A stretch of DNA of 7,326 nt from an uncultured Clostridia bacterium (lineage in GTDB: Bacteria > Bacillota > Clostridia > Lachnospirales > Lachnospiraceae), in the NCBI GenBank assembly GCA_946405675.1, contig CAMJIC010000126.1:1-7326 (forward strand), in the 5' to 3' direction. The position numbers and the translations under genes are program-made. The notes beneath the pieces are model-generated. The model was not told where the DNA came from, ran no database searches, and worked only from the letters and a program-made list of their open reading frames with translations. Shown here piece after piece: positions 1 to 5,340 of the stretch; position 1 is the stretch's first letter, and each line of letters begins with the position of its first letter.

Positions 1-359
1 ATCAGGCTGAGCATGGTTAGCATGCCGCCTGTCACCGTAAAGTTCCCGATCCTGAGAACAGGCTGTGTATCAAAAAAAGGGTTCAGGATGCCGACCATAC
101 ATACGATGGGAAGTACGACCCGAAGCCGGTAGAGTGCTTTGGAGAAAGAAAGGTCTCCGGCAAGGAACAGGACAAAGGGATAAAGAGACATCCCCATCAC
201 ACCGGTCAGCTGGCGGGGATGAAAGGATACCACCAGGATCAGATACAGGAGCGTAACAAGGAGCTTGGAGAGGGGATGAAGGCGGCACAGCCAGGTATCT
301 CTGCGGGCCAGTTCGTCCAGCTTCTCCATGCTGTGGGCGGCATTGGAAATCTTACTCAT
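1..359 (-). CDS. cbiQ: CbiQ-type ECF transporter T component, N-terminal part (runs off left edge)
   Basis: The reverse strand reads 119 codons from ATG at 359 to the window edge with no stop. EcfT/CbiQ proteins are the membrane scaffold of energy-coupling-factor transporters: they link the substrate-binding S protein to the two ATPases. CbiQ is the form dedicated to cobalt or nickel uptake. Visible features are an amphipathic N-terminus with LDELARRD (residues 14-21), the family's HPLSKLL segment (28-34) leading into a first hydrophobic helix (about 33-46), a second one (about 52-68), and a third (about 80-93) ending in NPFFD. An AGGAGA site (372-377) lies 12 nt before the ATG. The gene is divergent from queT, itself an ECF S protein. 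A cobalt role is inferred from resemblance to CbiQ; a general EcfT is possible. The truncation is caused by the window edge. Confidence 0.82.
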   Translation of the reverse strand, partial: MSKISNAAHSMEKLDELARRDTWLCRLHPLSKLLVTLLYLILVVSFHPRQLTGVMGMSLYPFVLFLAGDLSFSKALYRLRVVLPIVCMVGILNPFFDTQPVLRIGNFTVTGGMLTMLSL

Positions 360-501
360 TTATAAGCTGTTTCTCCTGATCTTTCTGATCTGTAAACGCA
401 ACTGGCCGGAACAGATTCTGAACAGCTGCCGTAAACATTTTCCCAGAACCCCTGCCTGTCTTGTTTTCTGAATCTGACAGTCCGGAACCTGGTTGAAAAA
501 C
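352..501 (-). other. Open frame ending inside the cbiQ start; possible gene remnant or short ORF
   Basis: On the minus strand a frame is open from just after an in-frame TAA at 504-502 to a TAA at 354-352, which overlaps the first 8 nt of cbiQ. An internal ATG at 438 would give a 28-residue peptide ending DQKDQEKQLINE. The 8 nt stop/start overlap resembles a translationally coupled operon junction, so this could be the tail of an upstream transporter gene cut off by the palindromic element that begins at 503. Against this, the frame contains a short dispersed repeat (409-427) and I recognise no family. Treat it as speculative. Confidence 0.2.
409..427 (+). repeat. Short dispersed repeat copy (19 bp), related to the tsaD/ispD palindrome
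   Basis: The 19 bp here match 6402-6420 at 17 positions. The shared core TTCTGAACAG occurs at 416-425 and 6409-6418 on the plus strand, and as its reverse complement at 510-519 in the left arm of the 160 bp palindrome. Three exact copies of a 10-mer in 7.3 kb, all in non-coding or doubtful DNA, suggest a small repeat family. Confidence 0.45.
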
Positions 502-502
502 T

Positions 503-662
503 TAAGGAGCTGTTCAGAAATAACTTGTACATATGACGCAGGACAAACGTTCATATGCAAGGAGGAAAACGCAGCCGTAGCGGGCTACGGCGAGGCTTTC
601 CAACGCAGCAGATGAGCGTTTGGACAAGTCAGATGTACAAGTTATTCTGTAACAGATCCTTA
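503..662. repeat. 160 bp palindromic intergenic element (MITE-like or structured-RNA repeat)
   Basis: The outer arms 503-532 and 633-662 are near-perfect inverted repeats of 30 bp, differing at only a few positions around the CTGTT-CAGAA segment. A second inverted pair lies inside (about 545-560 against 609-623, roughly 13 of 15 matching). The centre has a short GGAAA/TTTCC pair enclosing a perfect 7 bp hairpin, GCCGTAG-CGGG-CTACGGC. The whole unit can fold into one long cruciform or RNA hairpin. It begins TAAGGA and ends TCCTTA. There is no transposase here. It lies between divergent cbiQ and queT. A non-autonomous mobile element is my preferred reading; a transcribed structured RNA or bidirectional terminator is also possible. 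Confidence 0.8.
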
Positions 663-681
663 GCATATCATACCTCATTTT

Positions 682-825
682 CAGCGTAGCAGTAAATGAA
701 AAAGTACGCTGCCGGCCCGCTGATGTTACAAGTCACACATCAGGCACTTGGGCAGCCTGTAACCCGCTGGCAGTTACAAGTTACGCCCCGGCCAGGTTGT
801 GACTCGTAACCGCTGGCCTGGGCGT
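682..825. repeat. Mosaic of three hairpins built from recurring words
   Basis: Three inverted repeats follow one another: CAGCGTA/TACGCTG (682-688, 705-711), CTGATGT/ACATCAG (720-726, 737-743), and a 13 bp stem with one mismatch (783-795, 813-825; 17 nt loop). Words recur across them. GTTACAAGTCACA (725-737) reappears at 773-784 as GTTACAAGTTAC and inverted at 798-810 with one change. GTAACC(C)GCTGGC occurs at 759-771 and 806-817. No T-run follows any stem, so these are not evident intrinsic terminators. The block looks like a degenerate palindromic repeat or an array of binding half-sites. Its role is unknown. Confidence 0.55.
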
Positions 826-829
826 GAAT

Positions 830-835
830 TATAAT
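830..835 (+). promoter_or_regulatory. Possible -10 box for queT
   Basis: A perfect TATAAT lies just after the last hairpin of the mosaic. The -35 position 17 nt upstream (about 807-812) does not resemble TTGACA, so this would be a weak or activator-dependent promoter. If used, it gives a leader of about 225 nt ahead of queT, long enough to hold the folds described next. Confidence 0.3.
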
Positions 836-850
836 GAGGGATCCATCCTT

Positions 851-1036
851 GCAGATTTCACTGGAAAATGCTATTCTATGCGCGCTGTAGGAGATGAGCT
901 GTTTGTGATATCTGCATGAATGAATGAAATCAGAGTATGGAAGCTTTCATATGTTCGTGGATATGCCCATCGAAGAAACTGCTGAAAACCGGTAATCCCC
1001 GGATGGCACAAAAAGGGGATTACTGATCACACAGCA
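851..1036 (+). promoter_or_regulatory. Structured leader upstream of queT; candidate cis-regulatory RNA
   Basis: There are two foldable domains. The first (851-915) pairs GCAGATTTCAC with GTGATATCTGC (10 of 11), and inside it GCT/AGC and TTCTAT/GTAGGA close a seven-base loop. The second (980-1036) pairs TGCTG with CAGCA. Within that, 990-1000 and 1015-1025 form an 11 bp stem with one G-U pair and a 14 nt loop; the linkers are A-rich. The second domain ends at an AAGGAG (1036-1041); the probable queT Shine-Dalgarno is a second AAGGAG at 1051-1056. Genes of the queT family are often controlled by preQ1 riboswitches, which makes a ligand-sensing leader plausible. I could not fit it to the preQ1-I or preQ1-II patterns. 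No T-run follows the stems, so control of translation would be likelier than attenuation. Confidence 0.35.
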
Positions 1037-1066
1037 AGGAGAACTGAAACAAGGAGATACGAAAGA

Positions 1067-1588
1067 ATGAAAAAACAAGGGGCTTTATACCTGACGCAGG
1101 CAGCTGTGATCGCTGCATTGTATGTTGTGCTTTGCCAGATTTTTGCACCCATAAGCTTCCGGGATATCCAGGTCCGGATCGCGGAAGCGCTTACCATACT
1201 GCCCTTTTTCACACCGGCAGCTATCCCCGGTTTGTTCATTGGCTGCCTGATCGGCAATATGATCGGAGGCGCGATCCCGCTGGATGTTGTGTTTGGAAGC
1301 CTTGCGACACTGATCGGCGCACTGGGAACCTGGGCGATCGGAAGTAAGATCCGGAAAGACAGGGCGGGGCATGCGGTGAAGTTCCTTCTTCCCGTGCCGC
1401 CGATTGCTGCCAATACGATCATTGTGCCTCTTGTCCTGTTCTATGGATACGGGATCCCGGTTCCGATCTGGATGCAGATGCTGACAGTCGGTGCAGGTGA
1501 GGTCATTTCCTGCGGAGTGTTCGGGGTCGTCTTATTGTTTGCGCTTGAAAAGGCAGGGTGGAAGGTTTTCCACCCGGAAGGAGCCTGA
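1067..1588 (+). CDS. queT: QueT family queuosine-precursor ECF transporter S component
   Basis: This 173-residue integral membrane protein is the substrate-binding subunit of an energy-coupling-factor transporter and is thought to import a queuosine precursor such as preQ1 or queuine. The family signature is clear at residues 33-64: QVRIAEAL, then LPFFTPAAIPGLFIGC and NMIGG. Hydrophobic segments lie at about 8-28, 42-65, 72-92, 106-127 and 139-160, with a short basic loop (94-99). Family length is about 160-180, so it appears complete. The ATG at 1067 has AAGGAG (1051-1056) 10 nt upstream. The next gene starts 38 nt after its stop, suggesting co-transcription. It needs an EcfT and ATPases from elsewhere; the divergent CbiQ is probably dedicated to cobalt. 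The exact substrate is inferred from the family. Confidence 0.88.
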   Translation: MKKQGALYLTQAAVIAALYVVLCQIFAPISFRDIQVRIAEALTILPFFTPAAIPGLFIGCLIGNMIGGAIPLDVVFGSLATLIGALGTWAIGSKIRKDRAGHAVKFLLPVPPIAANTIIVPLVLFYGYGIPVPIWMQMLTVGAGEVISCGVFGVVLLFALEKAGWKVFHPEGA

Positions 1589-1626
1589 GGAACTGCTGTG
1601 ACAAGCCTGTACAGATGGAGGCAGCG

Positions 1627-2712
1627 ATGGCCAGTGTGGAAAAGGTGACGCAGATCACCCACAACCGTTTTTTGAACTATTATGAGCTTTCGACCATCAA
1701 CCGGATCGGAAAGCGTGGATCATACTATATGGCATCCAGGGCACAGGACATTTCCGCCCTTGATCTTTCCACGGGGGAAAATACGCCGGATGGTGTCGTG
1801 ATCTTCGGCCTGGCAGGGAAAGGGCATGACTGCGTGGTTCTGGTCCGCCAGTACCGTTATCCGCTTGCGGGGTATGTGTATGAACTCCCGGCAGGCCTGA
1901 TCGAGCGTCATGAATCATATAAGAAGGCTGCTGTCCGTGAAATGAAGGAGGAGACAGGGCTTGTGTTCCATCCGCTCGATGTCGATCCGATGTATGAGCG
2001 GGCATTTTACAATTCGGTGGGCATGACGGATGAAAGCTGCATCCTTGTCTACGGATACTGCGACGGAACGATCAGCAGGGAGGGGCTGGAGGATTCGGAG
2101 GAATTGGATGTGGTCCTGGCTGACAGGCAGGAGGCGATCCGTATCCTGCGGGAAGAGAAAGCTGCCGCGAACTGCGCCTATATGCTGATGCAGTTCATTG
2201 CGCATCCGGAGGATCCGTTTTCCTTCCTGAAGAAGCCGGAGGAGCTGAACCGGTATCGGCAGGAATCCGGCAGCGCACAGCAGACCTGGGAGACAGGATA
2301 CCAGATGGGCCTAAGTGCCAGGGCAGGCGAGGTGGTGACACTGATCGGAGACCTTGGGGCAGGCAAGACTGTTTTCACACAGGGGTTCGCCGCAGGCATT
2401 GGGATCCGGGAGGCTGTGAACAGCCCGACCTTCACCATCCTGCAGGTATATGAAGGGGGGAGGCTTCCCCTTTATCATTTTGATGTCTACCGGATCGGGG
2501 ACAGCGAGGAGATGCTTGAGATCGGATGGGAGGATTATGTCTATGGAGAAGGCGTCTGCCTGATCGAATGGGCGGATCAGATATCGGATCTGATCGATGC
2601 GCTCCCGCCGGGGAAGGTCAGGAGGGTTGAGATCCGCAAGGATCTGTCAAAGGGAACCGACTGGCGTGAGATCCTGCAGACGACGGCATCGGAAGGTGCC
2701 GTGCGCCAGTGA
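1627..2712 (+). CDS. tsaE: NUDIX hydrolase fused in frame to TsaE, the t6A-biosynthesis ATPase
   Basis: One uninterrupted frame of 361 residues has two domains. Residues 1 to about 203 are a NUDIX hydrolase of the ADP-ribose pyrophosphatase type. The complete NUDIX box lies at 90-112 (G-x5-E-x7-REMKEETGL), preceded by VRQYRYP, and it should cleave nucleoside diphosphate sugars with a metal ion. Residues about 212-361 are TsaE, which uses ATP to drive the TsaB-TsaD complex that makes t6A at tRNA position 37. They show Walker A GDLGAGKT (241-248), SPTF (266-269), HFDVYR (284-289) and IEWAD (313-317). The linker is only about 10 residues. I chose ATG 1627 because GGAGG (1617-1621) sits 5 nt upstream; an in-frame GTG at 1558 would overlap queT. 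tsaB follows about 100 nt later. Normal TsaE is a separate protein of about 150 residues, so the fusion is unusual. A deletion of an old gene boundary is inferred. Confidence 0.9.
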   Translation: MASVEKVTQITHNRFLNYYELSTINRIGKRGSYYMASRAQDISALDLSTGENTPDGVVIFGLAGKGHDCVVLVRQYRYPLAGYVYELPAGLIERHESYKKAAVREMKEETGLVFHPLDVDPMYERAFYNSVGMTDESCILVYGYCDGTISREGLEDSEELDVVLADRQEAIRILREEKAAANCAYMLMQFIAHPEDPFSFLKKPEELNRYRQESGSAQQTWETGYQMGLSARAGEVVTLIGDLGAGKTVFTQGFAAGIGIREAVNSPTFTILQVYEGGRLPLYHFDVYRIGDSEEMLEIGWEDYVYGEGVCLIEWADQISDLIDALPPGKVRRVEIRKDLSKGTDWREILQTTASEGAVRQ

Positions 2713-2728
2713 TGCAAATCAAAAAAAG

Positions 2729-2778
2729 CTGTAAAGGAAAGGTTCAGGGCAGCACGAATCATTGCTGCTGATTTACAG
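2729..2778 (+). promoter_or_regulatory. Nested hairpin in the gap before tsaB
   Basis: CTGTAAA (2729-2735) pairs perfectly with TTTACAG (2772-2778). Inside, GCAGCA (2749-2754) pairs perfectly with TGCTGC (2763-2768) around an 8 nt loop. No T-run follows, so it is not an obvious terminator. It could be an mRNA processing or stability structure in the tsaE-tsaB transcript. Its function is unknown. Confidence 0.35.
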
Positions 2779-2816
2779 ATTCGAAGGTGGAAACCACGAG
2801 AGAGGTCAGATCTATC

Positions 2817-3602
2817 ATGATGAAACTACTTGCGATTGACAGTTCGGGGATGCCGGCCAGTGTGGCTGTCATGGAAGACGGGATACTCCTGGCGGAGTAT
2901 ACGGTGAATTTCAGGCGGACGCACAGCCAGACATTGATGCCGATGCTGGAGGAGGTCAGGCGGACGCTGGATCTGAATCTGGACAGTCTGGATGCAATCG
3001 CCGTCGCGGGAGGGCCTGGATCGTTTACGGGCCTTCGGATCGGATCCGCTACAGCCAAAGGGATCGGCCTTGCATTGAACAAACCGATCATTCATGTTCC
3101 TACGCTGGAAGCGATGGCTTACAGCTATTATGGTTCTGACGGTCTGATCGTGCCGATGATGGATGCGCGCAGGAATCAGGTGTTTGCCGGCATTTATTCT
3201 TTCCGGTTCTGCCGGCCCCGGGACATCCTGGATTCCTCCCAGCCTCAGGACAACCTGAATGAGCAGACCGGAGAGGATCCGCTTTGTGTTGTCATGGATC
3301 AGACTCCCATCGATGTTGTTTCTCTGTGTGAAAAGCTGGATGTGTTGTCCCGGGAGAAGGGAAAGAGCGTCATCCTGTCTGGAGACGGAGCGCAGGTGTA
3401 CCATGGGCTGATCGAAGAAAGCATGAAGTCTGCGCACATTTACGCACCGCCGCACCTGGCTTGGCAGAGAGCCGGATGCGTTGCGGCCCGTGCCGCGGAC
3501 CTTGCAAGGATGGGGAAGCTGGAGAGTGCTGCGCAGCATAGGCCGGAGTACCTGAGGGTTTCTCAGGCGGAAAGGGTGCGTGCGGAAAATGCAAAGCATT
3601 GA
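2817..3602 (+). CDS. tsaB: tRNA threonylcarbamoyladenosine biosynthesis protein TsaB
   Basis: TsaB is the non-catalytic ASKHA-fold partner of TsaD and, with TsaE, forms the bacterial complex that attaches the threonylcarbamoyl group to A37 of ANN-decoding tRNAs. From ATG 2817 it has 261 residues, somewhat longer than the usual 220-240. It opens with MMKLLAIDSSG, then shows GGPGSFTGLRIG (65-76), the diagnostic motif, DARRNQVFAG (116-125), a final PEYLRVSQAER (243-253), and a less conserved stretch at about 132-156 that accounts for the extra length. AGAGG (2801-2805) lies 11 nt before the start; ATG 2820 is an equally good start. An upstream in-frame GTG at 2787 lacks a ribosome site. Its end overlaps rimI by 14 nt, implying translational coupling. 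Confidence 0.93.
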   Translation: MMKLLAIDSSGMPASVAVMEDGILLAEYTVNFRRTHSQTLMPMLEEVRRTLDLNLDSLDAIAVAGGPGSFTGLRIGSATAKGIGLALNKPIIHVPTLEAMAYSYYGSDGLIVPMMDARRNQVFAGIYSFRFCRPRDILDSSQPQDNLNEQTGEDPLCVVMDQTPIDVVSLCEKLDVLSREKGKSVILSGDGAQVYHGLIEESMKSAHIYAPPHLAWQRAGCVAARAADLARMGKLESAAQHRPEYLRVSQAERVRAENAKH

Positions 3603-4152
3603 AGAAAGCGCAGCATTGGGACAAAGCATTGAAGAAAGCGCGGCATTGGAGCAAAGCATTGAAGAAAGCGCAGCTTTGGGACAAGAGCAGAGGATTGTTC
3701 TCAGCCCTCTTACGAAGGAAGACATTCCCGAGGTCTGGCGGATCGAGCGGGAGAACTATTCCCTCCCGTGGAGTGAACGTGCCTTTTGCGAAGCGCTGGA
3801 ACGGGACTATTACTGTTTCCTGAAGGCGACAGACAGGGAGCGGATCGCCGGATACTGCGGTTATCAAAGATCCTTTGAAACCGCGGATATTACGAATGTT
3901 ACGGTAAGACAGGAGTGCCGCCGCATGGGAATCGGGCGGAGGATGCTGAAGGCACTGATGGAGAACGGCTTCAGGCAGGGTGTGGAACGGTTCACGCTGG
4001 AGGTGCGTGCGTCAAACGAAGCAGCACTTTCCCTGTACCAGAGCCTGGGGTTCAGACAGGAAGGTGTCCGCAAAGGGTATTACGAATTCCCGAAAGAGGA
4101 TGCCGTGATTTTATGGACGCCGGCAGGGATGCGCTCTGCGGTTATCGGTTAG
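3589..4152 (+). CDS. rimI: RimI-type GNAT N-acetyltransferase with repeat-extended N-terminus
   Basis: RimI acetylates the N-terminal alanine of ribosomal protein bS18 in enterobacteria; in Firmicutes it is commonly encoded next to tsaB and tsaD, and its target there is less certain. From ATG 3589 it has 187 residues. Residues 2-31 are three decapeptide repeats; the GNAT domain follows from about 36. The acetyl-CoA site RRMGIG is at 111-116, preceded by the beta-strand ITNVTV. LEVRASN (137-143) holds the usual catalytic Glu (138), and the Tyr of SLYQSLGF is at 150. The ending RKGYYEF...DAVIL is typical. Without the repeat tail its length, about 155, matches the family. ATG 3589 overlaps tsaB by 14 nt, with AAAGGG (3571-3576) 12 nt upstream; GTG 3580 is an alternative. 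No better start exists downstream of the repeats. Confidence 0.9.
   Translation: MQSIEESAALGQSIEESAALEQSIEESAALGQEQRIVLSPLTKEDIPEVWRIERENYSLPWSERAFCEALERDYYCFLKATDRERIAGYCGYQRSFETADITNVTVRQECRRMGIGRRMLKALMENGFRQGVERFTLEVRASNEAALSLYQSLGFRQEGVRKGYYEFPKEDAVILWTPAGMRSAVIG
3592..3681 (+). repeat. Three tandem 30 bp repeats across the tsaB/rimI overlap
   Basis: Copies lie at 3592-3621, 3622-3651 and 3652-3681, back to back, differing at only a few positions (for example GCA/GCG, GGA/GAG, GCA/GCT). In the rimI frame each copy encodes QSIEESAAL plus G or E. In the tsaB frame each copy contains the TGA that ends tsaB, so expansion leaves TsaB unchanged while adding ten residues per unit to RimI. There are no spacers, so this is not a CRISPR array. 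Replication slippage is the probable origin. Confidence 0.95.
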
Positions 4153-4275
4153 CCGGCGAAGTGCTTGCTGCCGAAGGTGTACGAAAACGATAATGAAGTG
4201 GCATCGGGTGATTCCGGATGAGAAGCGCCGCATGATGTGTAACTGCTTACTGTCTGGAAAGGATAGGATGGTGAT

Positions 4276-5199
4276 ATGATCGATATCTGTCTGCTTGGAT
4301 GCGGCGGTATGATGCCGCTTCCATGGAGGCATCTGACCTCCATGATTGCAAGGGTCGGAGGCTCGAGCCTTCTGATCGACTGCGGGGAAGGAACACAGAT
4401 TGCGCTGCGGAAGAAGGGCTGGAGCTTTAAGCCGATCGATGTGATCTGCTTCACGCATTTTCACGGAGACCATATCGGCGGCCTGCCCGGTCTTCTGCTT
4501 ACCATGGGAAATGCGGAGCGGACGAATCCCCTTACGATCATTGGCCCGAAGGGGCTTACCCGTGTGGTGAATGCGCTTCGGGTGATCGCGCCGGAGCTCC
4601 CGTTCGAGGTCCGCTGCGTGGAGATCGAACAGCCACAGCAGGAATTCTCCATGCACGGGTACCGGCTGTGTGCATTTCGCGTACAGCACAGAGTGACCTG
4701 CTATGGATACAGCCTGATGCTGGACCGCACCGGGAAATTTGACCCGGTACGCGCAAAAGCCGCGGGGATTCCGCTGAAATACTGGAATCCGCTTCAGAAG
4801 GGAAATATTGTGACCGATCCGGAAAGCGGCAGGACGTTTACTCCGGATATGGTGCTCGGCGCTGAGCGCAAAGGGCTGAAGGTGACCTATACGACAGACA
4901 CCAGGCCGACGGCTTCGATCGTGGAAAATGCGAAAGGCTCCGACCTGTTTATCTGCGAAGGGATGTATGGAGACCCTGAGAAGCTGGCAAATGCCAAAGA
5001 GCACCGCCATATGATGATTCAGGAGGCGGCAGGAATTGGCAGGGACGCGCAGGTGAAGGAAATGTGGCTGACCCATTTCAGCCCGTCTTTGGCACATCCC
5101 GAGGAATATGAAAAGATGGCGAAAAAGATCTTTCCGAATACGGTCTTCGGGCGTGACGGGATGAGCACGGAGCTGGGGTATGAGGAGCAGGAAGCATAG
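4276..5199 (+). CDS. rnz: Ribonuclease Z (tRNA 3' endonuclease, metallo-beta-lactamase fold)
   Basis: RNase Z cuts the 3' trailer from tRNA precursors, notably those lacking an encoded CCA. The 307-residue length matches the short bacterial form. The zinc-binding motif is HFHGDH: H61, H63, D65 and H66, followed by IGGLPGLL. Further metal ligands fit H138, D208 (TDTRP) and H267 (WLTHFSP). IDCGEGTQ (34-41) and TIIGPKGL (87-94) are family segments, and a flexible-arm region (about 150-195) is present. The ATG at 4276 is preceded by AGG (4265-4267). The gap to rimI (4153-4275) holds nothing I can name. It lies between rimI and tsaD, separating genes that are often adjacent. Its last codons fall inside the first unit of the 34 bp repeat, so the EEQEA tail is repeat-derived or the repeat seed. 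Confidence 0.93.
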   Translation: MIDICLLGCGGMMPLPWRHLTSMIARVGGSSLLIDCGEGTQIALRKKGWSFKPIDVICFTHFHGDHIGGLPGLLLTMGNAERTNPLTIIGPKGLTRVVNALRVIAPELPFEVRCVEIEQPQQEFSMHGYRLCAFRVQHRVTCYGYSLMLDRTGKFDPVRAKAAGIPLKYWNPLQKGNIVTDPESGRTFTPDMVLGAERKGLKVTYTTDTRPTASIVENAKGSDLFICEGMYGDPEKLANAKEHRHMMIQEAAGIGRDAQVKEMWLTHFSPSLAHPEEYEKMAKKIFPNTVFGRDGMSTELGYEEQEA

Positions 5200-5340
5200 G
5201 TATCGAACCGGGACAGGGGAACAGGAAGCGTAGGCATCGAACCGGGACAGGGGAACCGGAAGTGTAGGCATCGAACCGGGACAGGGGAACAGGAAGCGTA
5301 GACACCGAACCGGGATAAGGAGAGCAGGAAGCAGAGGCAT
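5184..5340 (+). repeat. 34 bp tandem repeat array spanning the rnz end and tsaD start region
   Basis: Four full copies (5184-5217, 5218-5251, 5252-5285, 5286-5319) and a partial fifth (5320-5340) run head to tail. The inner copies are nearly identical; the outer ones diverge. Copy 1 contains the last rnz codons and its stop. The partial copy supplies the tsaD ribosome-binding region, with AGAGG at 5333-5337. The unit is not a multiple of 3 and has no spacers, so it is neither a peptide repeat nor a CRISPR array. The array lengthens the rnz-tsaD spacing to about 140 nt and places purine-rich, Shine-Dalgarno-like words in every copy. Confidence 0.93.

Noticed and set aside
514..678. 54-codon minus-strand frame inside the 160 bp palindrome
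   Set aside because: It lies almost wholly in the self-complementary element and its cysteine- and serine-rich peptide has no recognisable domain. Such frames arise by chance in repeats.
842..1066. Classic preQ1-I or preQ1-II riboswitch ahead of queT
   Set aside because: The short hairpin plus A-rich AAAAACTAA-type tail of class I is absent, and the class II arrangement with a loop pairing to the Shine-Dalgarno does not fit. Only an unspecified structured leader can be supported.
1558..1626. Upstream GTG start for the NUDIX-TsaE gene
   Set aside because: It would overlap queT by 31 nt and add residues unlike a NUDIX N-terminus, whereas ATG 1627 has a well-spaced GGAGG.
2305..2712. Separate TsaE starting at the internal ATG 2305
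   Set aside because: This start would remove the conserved N-terminal helix of TsaE, and the NUDIX frame has no stop before it, so a fusion is the simpler reading.
2826..3725. 299-codon minus-strand frame opposite tsaB and rimI
   Set aside because: It is antisense to genes with full motifs, and its repetitive start is only the complement of the 30 bp repeats.
5184..5319. tRNA T-arm-like word GGTTCGATGCC on the minus strand of the 34 bp repeat
   Set aside because: No acceptor, D-arm or anticodon arm accompanies it; the resemblance is limited to a short word.
5184..5340. CRISPR array
   Set aside because: The 34 bp units are directly adjacent with no unique spacers, and no cas genes are nearby.
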